Source of the DNA: Thermus brockianus
GTDB lineage: Bacteria; Deinococcota; Deinococci; Deinococcales; Thermaceae
DNA: 64,000 nt
Direction: 5' to 3'
Assembly (NCBI RefSeq): GCF_001880325.1
Contig: NZ_CP016313.1
Coordinates: forward strand, 248,001-312,000
Part shown: positions 51,690-59,872 of the stretch, piece by piece
How positions within the stretch are numbered: position 1 is the stretch's first letter
How the letters are laid out: the number at the start of each line of letters is the position of its first letter
The notes under the pieces: generated by a model
Seen by the model: the letters and a program-made list of their open reading frames with translations, nothing else
Database searches by the model: none
Told to the model about the DNA's origin: nothing
Program-made: the position numbers and the translations under genes

Positions 51690-51756
51690 CCCCGCCCCGG
51701 GGTTTCCCGGGGCGGGGCCCCCCTCGGGGGGAACGAACAAACGAGAGTTTGTTTTT
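51690..51756 (+). terminator. Tandem hairpins ending in an intrinsic terminator
   Basis: First, a 12-bp GC stem with GTTT loop (51690-51717); then CCCCCC-TC-GGGGGG; then AACAAAC-GAGA-GTTTGTT (51736-51753) followed by TTT. The last is AT-rich, unusual here. Together they should stop or attenuate transcription after protein A and set its level apart from the genes downstream. Confidence 0.75.
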
Positions 51757-51766
51757 AGAACCAACT

Positions 51767-51783
51767 TTGACACGGTTTTGACC
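51767..51783 (+). promoter_or_regulatory. Weak fifth Pho-box-like direct repeat upstream of protein B
   Basis: TTGACA (51767-51772) and TTGACC (51778-51783) start 11 bp apart, as in the four Pho-box-like promoters, but the hexamer 9 nt downstream (AAAAGT, 51793-51798) is a poor -10 box. Some promoter is expected here because a strong terminator precedes it. Confidence 0.4.
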
Positions 51784-51809
51784 AGGAAAGGAAAAAGTGG
51801 GAAACGAAG

Positions 51810-54482
51810 ATGGGCGGTGACCGGGCAAGCAAAGGGTTCTGGGCCAGGTGGGGAGTGGGCCTCCTTTGGCTCCTCTCCCTGGCCTTGGCCCTAACCCCGG
51901 CCGGCACCGTCATCCGCAACCAGGCGGTGGCCTGGGCGGGGGAGGAGCGCTACCTTTCCAACGTGGTGGAGACGGTGGTGCGCCCCCTCTGCCTGCCCCA
52001 GCTCTCTCCGGATGGTACCCCGGCGAACCCTGGGCAGGTGGCGTCCATCAGCCCTGGGGGCTACGCCTACCTCCCCTACCTCCTCACCAACGGGGGGAAC
52101 GACCGCTTTACCTTCCGCCTGGGCTACACCTTGGGCTCCCGGGACTTTGACCCGGTGGAGGTGGCCTTCTTCCCCGACCTAAACGGGGACGGCCTTCCCG
52201 AGGGGAACCCCATGGCGGAGGTTACCTTGGGCATGGGGGAAAGCCTTAGGCTGGTGGTCCGGGTGAAGGCCCCCCTGGCGGCAAGGGGAAGCCTCCTCCT
52301 CTCCCCCACCGCCCGCTGCCCCGATGGGGCGGAGGACCGGGAGAACTGGGCCCGCCTCGAGGCCCGCCAAGGCCCCGCCCTCTTCCTGGAGAAGACGATG
52401 CCCAGGACGGCCCTCCCCGGGGCGGAGGTCCAGGTGGTGCTCCGGGTGCGCAACCTCGGGGACGGCGAAGCCCTAGGGGTAGCGTTGCAGGACCTCCCCC
52501 TTCCCCTCCCCTTCGTCCCCGGTTCCGCCCAGGCCCCCAAGGGCCAGGTGGAGTACTCCGACGGCCAAGGGTGGACGGCCCAGGAGCCCCCTTCCGTCCG
52601 AGGGGTGCGCCTCCTCCTCCCCCGCCTCCTTCCCGGGGAGGAGGCTACCATAAGCTTCCGGCTTCGGGTGCCCCTCGGAACCCCCCCGGGCCTGGTGGAA
52701 AACAGGGCCTCCGCCACGGGGCCCGGGGGGCCCGCGGAAGGGCGGGCAACCCTAAGGGTCCTTCCCCTCTACGCCCACCACCTGGGCCCCGCTGGGAACC
52801 CCAGGGCCCTCCCCGGGGGAGAGGGCTTCCAGGACGACCGGCAGACGGGCAGGGCCCTGACGGGACAACCCCTCTGCTTCCTCCACACCCTGGAAAACGC
52901 TGGCACCGTGGAGGATAGCTACGCCCTCCGGGTGGAGGGGGTACCTGTGGGGGTAAGCCTCTGGCTGGAAGACCCCGCGGGCACCCCCCTCCCAAACCCC
53001 CTCCCCCTCGCCCCCGGGGAAAGGCGGGACCTCAAGGTTTGCTACCAGGCCCAGGGCCCCGGGGCCTTCACCGCCAAGGTGGTGGCCCGCTCCCTGGCCA
53101 CGGGGGCGGAAAACGCCACGTGGGACGTCCTCGAGGCGGTGGGGGCGGAGGCCCTCACCCTCCTCAAGGAGGCAGACCCCCCCGCCGGCACCACCCTCCG
53201 CCCAGGCCAGGAGGTGGTCTACACCCTGAGGGTGCGCAACGCCTTTGGCCCCCTGGCCCAGGCCGTGGTGGAGGACGCCCTAGGCCCCCACCTGGAGTTT
53301 CTGGATGCCTCCCACGGCGGGGCTTACGACCCCCAGGGCCACAGGGTGGTCTGGACCTTGAACCCCTTGCCCCTTGGGGAAACCGTTTTCACCTTGCGGG
53401 TGCGCATCAAAGAGGGCACGCCCGACGACACCCTCTTGGAAAACGCCTTCTGGCTTAGGGCCAGGGAGGTGCCTAACCCCGTGGCCTCCAACCCCGTGCG
53501 CCACCCGGTCTTTGGGGTGAACCTCCTACTAAAGAAGGAGGTGAGCCCCAAGCAGGCGCGCATCGGGGACCTCCTCACCTACCGCCTCACCTTGGAAAAC
53601 CCCGCTTCCGCACCCCTCACTGTGCGCCTCACGGACACCCCGCCCCCGGCACCCGGTACGAGCCCGGCACCGCCCGGCTTTGCCAGGGGGGCACGCCCCT
53701 TGGAGCCCCAGGTGGCGGAGGGGAAGCTGGTGTGGGAGGGCCTAAGCCTCCCCGCCAAAGGGAGGCTTTGCCTCACCTATGCCCTCCGCCTCCTGCCCGG
53801 CGCCTCTAAGGAGCTCATCAATACCGCCGAGGCCCTAGGGCTAAGCGGCCAAGGGGCGGTGGTGGCGAGCGGGCGCGCCCAGGCCCTCGCCCAGGTGGAT
53901 CCCGGTCCCTTCGCCCTGGGCGGGGTCCTCCTGGGCCGGGTCTTCCTGGACCTGGACGGGGACGGGGTCTATAGCCCCGGGGACATCCCCCTTCCCGGGG
54001 CCCGGGTGCTCCTTGCCAACGGGCTCCAGGCCCTCACGGACCAGGAGGGGCGCTACGCTTTCCGCGACCTCTTGGGCCTCCACCAGGTGATGCTGGACCC
54101 CGCCTCCGCCCCCTTCCCGCCCAAAGCCCTGCCGGAAAACCTGGGAGAAGGCTACAGGAAGCGGGCCCTGGTGCAGGGGGCCACGGTGGTGGACTTTCCC
54201 TTGGTGCCCCCTAAAGGATGGGTGCGGGTGGAGCGGAGCACGGTCCTCCGCATGGGGCCCCTAATGGTGGAAAAAAAGCTTCTCAGCGTGGGGGAAAAGG
54301 TGTACGTGGAACTGCGGCTCCGAAGCGGGGAAACCCTTCCGGACTTCACCCTGACCGACCTCCTGCCCGCAGGCGGGGAGAAGACCTTCCACTTCCCCGA
54401 GTTCTCCGGGGAGGAAACCTTGGTCTACGAGGTGGGCGAGGCCCGCCTCACGGACCCCGAGGTGCGCTGGAGGTACCCATGA
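51810..54482 (+). CDS. Large exported multi-domain DUF11 protein B with SdrD-B-like domain
   Basis: 890 residues. Signal peptide WGVGLLWLLSLALALTPAG; the N-terminal module (LTPAGTVIRNQAVAWAGEERYLSN, then SPDGTPANPGQVASISPGG) parallels protein A. Four or more DUF11-type domains follow (FLEKTMPRTALPGAEVQVVLRVRNLGDGEALG; LLKEADPPAGTTLRPGQEVVYTLRVRN; LLKKEVSPKQARIGDLLTYRLTLEN, each a classic LxK...GD/GxxVxYxLxVxN start). Near residue 710, GRVFLDLDGDGVYSPGDIPLPGARVLL is an SdrD-B/carboxypeptidase-regulatory-like domain with a Ca2+-loop. ATGA overlap couples it to the beta-barrel gene, so the two products probably work together at the outer membrane. Confidence 0.83.
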   Translation: MGGDRASKGFWARWGVGLLWLLSLALALTPAGTVIRNQAVAWAGEERYLSNVVETVVRPLCLPQLSPDGTPANPGQVASISPGGYAYLPYLLTNGGNDRFTFRLGYTLGSRDFDPVEVAFFPDLNGDGLPEGNPMAEVTLGMGESLRLVVRVKAPLAARGSLLLSPTARCPDGAEDRENWARLEARQGPALFLEKTMPRTALPGAEVQVVLRVRNLGDGEALGVALQDLPLPLPFVPGSAQAPKGQVEYSDGQGWTAQEPPSVRGVRLLLPRLLPGEEATISFRLRVPLGTPPGLVENRASATGPGGPAEGRATLRVLPLYAHHLGPAGNPRALPGGEGFQDDRQTGRALTGQPLCFLHTLENAGTVEDSYALRVEGVPVGVSLWLEDPAGTPLPNPLPLAPGERRDLKVCYQAQGPGAFTAKVVARSLATGAENATWDVLEAVGAEALTLLKEADPPAGTTLRPGQEVVYTLRVRNAFGPLAQAVVEDALGPHLEFLDASHGGAYDPQGHRVVWTLNPLPLGETVFTLRVRIKEGTPDDTLLENAFWLRAREVPNPVASNPVRHPVFGVNLLLKKEVSPKQARIGDLLTYRLTLENPASAPLTVRLTDTPPPAPGTSPAPPGFARGARPLEPQVAEGKLVWEGLSLPAKGRLCLTYALRLLPGASKELINTAEALGLSGQGAVVASGRAQALAQVDPGPFALGGVLLGRVFLDLDGDGVYSPGDIPLPGARVLLANGLQALTDQEGRYAFRDLLGLHQVMLDPASAPFPPKALPENLGEGYRKRALVQGATVVDFPLVPPKGWVRVERSTVLRMGPLMVEKKLLSVGEKVYVELRLRSGETLPDFTLTDLLPAGGEKTFHFPEFSGEETLVYEVGEARLTDPEVRWRYP

Positions 54483-57400
54483 GGCGCTTACTTTCCGTCC
54501 TCCTCGCCCTACCCTTGGCCCTGGCCCAGGTGGAGCTCAAGGCCACCCTGGTGGGCACCGGCCTTTCCTGGGAAATGGACCGCCTCGAGGCCTGGCTCCT
54601 CCCCCAAAAGGAGGAGGGGCGGATTGTCCTCTTCTCCCCCGGCTTTGACCCTGAGGACTACCGGAGCGCCCTAAGGGGCAAAGAGGAGCTCGGGGACGAG
54701 CGCTACGATGGCGGCCAAGGGGAGCTAAAGGCGGTTTACGAACTCTACCGGGGCCAAACCCTCCTGAGGCGGGTGGAGTTTGGCCTGGAGCCCCACCGGG
54801 AAGTCCTCCTCTTCTCGGGCAGGCTGGAGAAGAACACCCCTTACCGCCTGGTGGCCCGCTTTGAGGGGTTGGGCAAGAACGCCTTCCTCCTGAAGGCGGA
54901 GGGCTTCGCCGTGCGGCTTGACCCCACGACCCTTACGGTGGAAGTACAGGACCAAGGGGCGGGCCTCACCCTTCGCCAACGCCCCGGTGAACGGGGCCGG
55001 TTCGTGGAGCTCTTCGCCCTCGAGGCCCCCCCCTCCCTCCTCCCCCTCCCCGTGCGCTTCTACGACGAGGACGGGCCGGAAGAGCTCCTGGCCCGGGTGG
55101 TCCTCCCCGATGGCCGCCTGGAGGAACGCCCCGTCTCGGGGGATAGGGCCTGGGCGGAGTACCCCGTGCGCCTTCCCGGCCTCACCCGCTTCCTCTTCGC
55201 CCAACCCCCCACCGCCAAGCAGTACTCCAACACCATCGCCATCCAGGTGAAGGCCTGCCTGGAGGTGGCCCAGGACCGCTTCCGGGCGGTTCCCCCTGGC
55301 CCTAGGCGGGTGGCCGTGGTGGATAGCGCCGGGAACCCCCTGGACCTGAAGCCCACCCTCACGGAGGACGGCCTGGCCTTCCTGGACCTACCCCAGGGCT
55401 ACCGCCTCCTGGAGGTTAGGGCCCAGGGGGCGGTGGTGGTGGAGGGCGACAGGGTCCGCTTCGGCTGCCCTGGGGGCGAGGCGGCCTTCGTGGTGGCCCC
55501 GCCCGAGGCCAGGCTCAGGGTGCGCCTCCTCCTGGACCTGCCTGGGGGGGAACGCCCGGGAGAGGGGGTGCTCCGCCTCGGGGAGGAGCGCCGGAGGGTG
55601 GCGGGCGAGGCCCTCTTCCCCTTGCCGCCTGGCACCTACCCCCTGGCCCTCGAGGCGGAAGTGGCCTTGGCGGAAGGGCCTACTGAGGTGCGCCTCCTCC
55701 CGGGCGAGGAGCGGGAGGTGGTCTTCAGGTTGCGGCCAGAGGTGAACCTCACCCTCACCCCCGAAGCCCAGCGCCACCCGGAAGGGGAAACCGCCCGCCT
55801 TCTCCTCCGGGCCACCACCCCTTACCCCGGCCTCCTCCCGGCAGAGCTTTCCCTAGAGCTTCCCCCTGAGCTTGAGCCCCTCACCGCCACCCGCCTCACC
55901 GCCCCCCTAAGCAAGGACCGCCCCCTGGAGCTCGCCGTGGAGCTTAAGGGCCCGGCGGGGAGCTACCAGGTGAAGGGGCGCCTCCTTCCCTTTGGCCTGG
56001 AAAAGGGGGCCGAGGTGGCCTTCTTCCGCCCCGCCACCTTCACCCTCAAGAAGGAGGCCCTGACCCCAAGGGTGGCCCAGGGCGAGGAGGCCCGCTTCCG
56101 CCTCACCGTGGTGAACGAGGGGGACGAGGCGGGCCGGATAAGGCTACGGGACCTCGGGGGAGAGGGCCTGGTGGGCCCCGGCCTGGACCAGGAGGTCTAC
56201 CTGGAACCCCGCCAAGGGAAGAGCTACGAGGTGGCCTTCCGGGTGGTGGGGCAAGGCCTCCTGGTGAACCGGGCGGAGCTTTTGCGGGGGGAGGAGGCCC
56301 TCGCCCGGGCGGAGGCAAAGGTGGAGGTCCTCCTCCCCAAGCCCGCCCTTGCCCGGGAAACCCCCCACCGGCGCTACCTGCCGGGCGAGGTAGTGGCCCA
56401 CCGCCTGGTGGTGAAAAACGGAGGGGATGCCCCCTTGCACTACACCCTGGAGGACACCTGCCCGGACATCCTGGAACCCGCCACCGCCCGCTTTGAGGGG
56501 ACGGTGCCCCCGGGCGGGGAAAGGGTCCACACCTACGAGGCCCGGGTGCGCTTTGGGGAGGAGCGGGAGGGCCTGTGCCAGGCCACCTTGCGGTACGAGG
56601 GAGGCGCCTTGCAAGCGGAAACCCCCGTGGCCCGGGTCCTCCTCGGGCTCAAGAAGGAGGCCCTGGCCCCCCGGGTCCTGGAGGGAACAGAGGCCACCTT
56701 CCTCCTCCGGGTGGAAAACCCCGCCGACCACCCCGTGCGCATCCGGCTCCTGGACACCCCGTCCAAGGGGCTTCCCATGGAGGGGCTGGACCTGGAGCTT
56801 CCCCTCGCCCCCGGGGAGGTGCGCACCTTTACCCTGAAGGCGGAGGGCGTCCCGCCCGGGGCCCACGTCAACCGGGCAAGCGCCTTCCTCGGGGAAACCC
56901 CGGCGGCCTTCCCGGCGGAGGCCACCCTGGTGGCCCTCCCCCTCCTCACCCCAGAAAGGCTTTCCGAGGTGCGCCTGCCCTTCCGGGTGGAGGGGGAGGG
57001 TGAGGGCCTTCTCCTCGCCTTCTCCCTGCCGGAAGGGGCCACCTACGTGCCGGGAAGCGCCCGCTTGGCGGAGGGGGAAAGGCTTCTTCCCCTCGAGGAC
57101 CCCCTCCTCCTGGAGGGCCGCCTCCTCTGGCGCCTCCCCTTCCGGAAGGAGGGCGAGGTCCGCCTTACCCTCCGCCACGAGCGGGCCCTGCCCCCCTTGG
57201 CCGAGCCCAGCCTGGCCCTCCTCGCCGGGGGGCGGGAGGTGTACCTGAAGGGGAAGGTGACCCTGGAGGAGTACCGCAAGGCCAGGCCCTTCCAAGGGGA
57301 GCGCCAAGGGGTCATCCGGGAGCCCAAGGACGGCGAGGTCTTCCGGGACCGGGACGCCATCCGGGTGGTCCTGGAAGCCCCTTTGGGCCCCCTTACCCTT

Positions 57401-59872
57401 AAGGTGAACGGCAAGCCCATCGGCCCGGAGCGCCTAGGGAAGGCGGAGCTGGACGAGGGGCGGGGCTGGCAACGCCTGGAGTACTACGGGATACCCCTGG
57501 AGGTGGGCCGGAACCTCCTGGAGGTGGAAGGCGTGGCCCAGGACCGCCTCGAGGTCTTCCGCCCCGGGAACCCCACCCGGCTAAGGCTCTCCCTCCTAGA
57601 GGCCCAGGCGGATGGGCGCACGCCCCTAAAGGTCTTGGTGGAGGCCCTGGACGAGAACGGCCTGGCCTCTGGCTTTGGCCCCGTCACCGTGGAAACCGAC
57701 CTGGAGCCCTTAAACCCCGACGCCTTCCCGGAGGTTTCCGGCTACCAAATCCTCCTCAAGGACGGCCGGGCCGAGCTCCTCATAAGGCCCCTCACCGCCC
57801 CCAAGGAGTTCCGGGTCAGGGCCCGCTTCAACCAGCTGGAGGCCGAGGCCCGCCTCTTCGCCGGGGAGCGCAAGGAAGCCCTTTGGCTTGCCCAGGGGAG
57901 CGTGGGGGTAGCCCTCGGGCCAAGCCTCGCCCGGCTCTCCCTGGAAGGCCTCCGCCTCTTCGGCCTCGCCCGGGCCTACGCCGAGGGCCCCCTTCTAGGG
58001 GGACAGGGGCAGCTCGCCCTGGACACGGCGGGCGGCCTTGGGGCGAAGCTCGCCCCGGACCGCTTCCCCATCACCGGGGCCGCCACCGAGGCCAAGCGCC
58101 CCCTGACCTCCGACGACCCCGTGGCCTTCCGCTACGACCAGCCGGAGTTCTCCGTAAGCTACGAGCGGGCTCCCCTGGGGGCGGGCCTCCCCGAGGCCAC
58201 CGCCCTCCGCCTAAGCACCCGGGGTGAGGGGCGCCTCGAGGCCTTCCTCGCCCTCCTCCCCCGGGGCACGGTGGAGGAGGTAATCCGGCCCGACGGCACC
58301 TCCTTCTACCGCCTCAGCCGGAGGCCCAAGCCCGGCACCCTCACCCTCACCCTGGTGGAGGGGGCCAGGGAAACCCGCCTGGTGCCCGGCAAGGACTACG
58401 TGGTGGACGACCTGGGCAACCTCCAGCTCTCCCGCCCCCTCTTCCCCACCGCCCCGGACCTGAGCCCCGTCTACCTCCTGGCGGCCTACGCCCCCGAGGA
58501 GGCCCCCAGGGACCTCCTGGCCTACGGCCTTTCCGGGGTTTACGAGGCGGGGGGCCTGCGGTTTGGCCTCTCCGCCGCCCATCTGGGAGGCTGGCGTTTC
58601 GGGGCCGAGGTGGGCTACCAGGAGGGGGCAAACCGCCTGAGCCTGAAGGGGAGCTACCAAGAGGGCCGCTTCGGCCTCTCCTTCGGGGGCGACGCCCGGC
58701 TTGGGGCCTTCCGCCTCAGGGGGGACTTAAGGGCGGAGGACCTCTCCCAAGGGCTTTCCGCCCTCCAAGGGCAGGCCCGCCTGGCCTACGAGGAGGGCCC
58801 CTTGGGCGTGGCCCTGGAGCACGCCACCCCGGCCCAGACCGCCTTCCTCCTGGAATACCGCCCCAGGCCCTTCACCGTGGGGGCGGGCCTCGGCTACCTC
58901 TGGGGCGAAGGGAGCTGGGCCTTCCTGGGCCGGGCGGGGTACGAGGCGGGTGAGGCCCGGGCCCTCCTCACCCACGCCCAGCCCTTCAGCGTGGGCAAGG
59001 CCATCACCCGCCTGGACGCCGCCTGGCCCCTGGACCCGAACCTCCGCCTGGAAGGGGGCCTGGCCTACACCTGGGGCGAGGGGGTTTCGGGAACCCTGGG
59101 CCTCAGGCAACGCCTGGGGGACGCCAATCTGGCCCTCGCCTACGAGCTTCCCACGGCGAGCGGCGAGGGGAACCGGGCCCGGTTTGGCCTGGAAGCCCCC
59201 TTCCCCCTCACGGACCGCCTGAGCCTGAACCTCTCCACCGGCCTGGAGCGCCGCCTCGGGACCGGGGAGACCCTCACCGCCTTCGGCCTCGCCGCCCGCT
59301 ACAAGGTGGCGGACCTCGTGGCCACCCTGGGGGTGGAAACCTCCCTGGGCCAGGAGACCAAACTGGTCCTCAAGGGCGGGGCCACGGGAAGCCTGGACGC
59401 GGAGAACACCCTCTCCGCCGACCTCGCCTACCAGGTCCTCCCCGAGCCCCGGGCCCGCTTCACCGTGGCCTACGCCCTCTTCGCCTCCCAGGTGAACCTC
59501 CTCACCTACCACCGCCTCGCCTGGGAAACCGAGCCCGTCCTCGAGGGCGAAACCCTCCTCGCCTACCACCAGCCGGGCTTCCAGCTCCGCCCCGGCTTCG
59601 CCTACCGGGTGAAGCCCCAAGACCCCGTGGCCAACACCTACCAAGTGGGCCTTGGCGGCAACCTCTACCCCACGGAGCGGTTCGGCCTAGGGGGTGCCCT
59701 CTACTACCTATTCCAGCCCGGAACGGGCGGAAACCGCTTTGCCTTTAGCGTGGAGGGAAGCTTTAGGGTGCTGGAAGGGCTTTGGCTCAACCTGGGCTAC
59801 GGTTTCGGCGAAACCCTCTTCCAGCCCGAAGGCCTGTACCTACGCCTGGACTTCTTTGGAGGTAGCCGATGA
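54479..59872 (+). CDS. Giant predicted outer-membrane beta-barrel protein with DUF11-type passenger
   Basis: 1797 residues. Start is ATG 54479 (ATGA overlap; signal peptide RRLLSVLLALPLALAQ); the frame is also open upstream but that is the 3' end of protein B in another phase. The first third is beta-rich; DUF11-like repeats start near residues 520 (FTLKKEALTPRVAQGEEARFRLTVVN) and 723 (LGLKKEALAPRVLEGTEATFLLRVEN). Around 940-1110 come Ig-like domains (EPKDGEVFRDRDAIRVVLEAP; LSLLEAQADGRTPLKVLVEALDENG). From about 1155 to the end, alternating amphipathic strands with Gly/Tyr turns (LAYEEGPLGVALEHA, AGLGYLWGEGSWAFLGRAGYEAG) and an aromatic end (GLYLRLDFFGGSR) indicate a large C-terminal barrel. 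It probably anchors or exports the surface proteins of the cluster. Confidence 0.8.
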   Translation: MRRLLSVLLALPLALAQVELKATLVGTGLSWEMDRLEAWLLPQKEEGRIVLFSPGFDPEDYRSALRGKEELGDERYDGGQGELKAVYELYRGQTLLRRVEFGLEPHREVLLFSGRLEKNTPYRLVARFEGLGKNAFLLKAEGFAVRLDPTTLTVEVQDQGAGLTLRQRPGERGRFVELFALEAPPSLLPLPVRFYDEDGPEELLARVVLPDGRLEERPVSGDRAWAEYPVRLPGLTRFLFAQPPTAKQYSNTIAIQVKACLEVAQDRFRAVPPGPRRVAVVDSAGNPLDLKPTLTEDGLAFLDLPQGYRLLEVRAQGAVVVEGDRVRFGCPGGEAAFVVAPPEARLRVRLLLDLPGGERPGEGVLRLGEERRRVAGEALFPLPPGTYPLALEAEVALAEGPTEVRLLPGEEREVVFRLRPEVNLTLTPEAQRHPEGETARLLLRATTPYPGLLPAELSLELPPELEPLTATRLTAPLSKDRPLELAVELKGPAGSYQVKGRLLPFGLEKGAEVAFFRPATFTLKKEALTPRVAQGEEARFRLTVVNEGDEAGRIRLRDLGGEGLVGPGLDQEVYLEPRQGKSYEVAFRVVGQGLLVNRAELLRGEEALARAEAKVEVLLPKPALARETPHRRYLPGEVVAHRLVVKNGGDAPLHYTLEDTCPDILEPATARFEGTVPPGGERVHTYEARVRFGEEREGLCQATLRYEGGALQAETPVARVLLGLKKEALAPRVLEGTEATFLLRVENPADHPVRIRLLDTPSKGLPMEGLDLELPLAPGEVRTFTLKAEGVPPGAHVNRASAFLGETPAAFPAEATLVALPLLTPERLSEVRLPFRVEGEGEGLLLAFSLPEGATYVPGSARLAEGERLLPLEDPLLLEGRLLWRLPFRKEGEVRLTLRHERALPPLAEPSLALLAGGREVYLKGKVTLEEYRKARPFQGERQGVIREPKDGEVFRDRDAIRVVLEAPLGPLTLKVNGKPIGPERLGKAELDEGRGWQRLEYYGIPLEVGRNLLEVEGVAQDRLEVFRPGNPTRLRLSLLEAQADGRTPLKVLVEALDENGLASGFGPVTVETDLEPLNPDAFPEVSGYQILLKDGRAELLIRPLTAPKEFRVRARFNQLEAEARLFAGERKEALWLAQGSVGVALGPSLARLSLEGLRLFGLARAYAEGPLLGGQGQLALDTAGGLGAKLAPDRFPITGAATEAKRPLTSDDPVAFRYDQPEFSVSYERAPLGAGLPEATALRLSTRGEGRLEAFLALLPRGTVEEVIRPDGTSFYRLSRRPKPGTLTLTLVEGARETRLVPGKDYVVDDLGNLQLSRPLFPTAPDLSPVYLLAAYAPEEAPRDLLAYGLSGVYEAGGLRFGLSAAHLGGWRFGAEVGYQEGANRLSLKGSYQEGRFGLSFGGDARLGAFRLRGDLRAEDLSQGLSALQGQARLAYEEGPLGVALEHATPAQTAFLLEYRPRPFTVGAGLGYLWGEGSWAFLGRAGYEAGEARALLTHAQPFSVGKAITRLDAAWPLDPNLRLEGGLAYTWGEGVSGTLGLRQRLGDANLALAYELPTASGEGNRARFGLEAPFPLTDRLSLNLSTGLERRLGTGETLTAFGLAARYKVADLVATLGVETSLGQETKLVLKGGATGSLDAENTLSADLAYQVLPEPRARFTVAYALFASQVNLLTYHRLAWETEPVLEGETLLAYHQPGFQLRPGFAYRVKPQDPVANTYQVGLGGNLYPTERFGLGGALYYLFQPGTGGNRFAFSVEGSFRVLEGLWLNLGYGFGETLFQPEGLYLRLDFFGGSR

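Noticed and set aside
54218-54478. Upstream extension of the giant barrel protein to give 1884 residues
   Set aside because: The extra residues lie within protein B in another phase; ATG 54479 with ATGA overlap and a signal peptide is the natural start.
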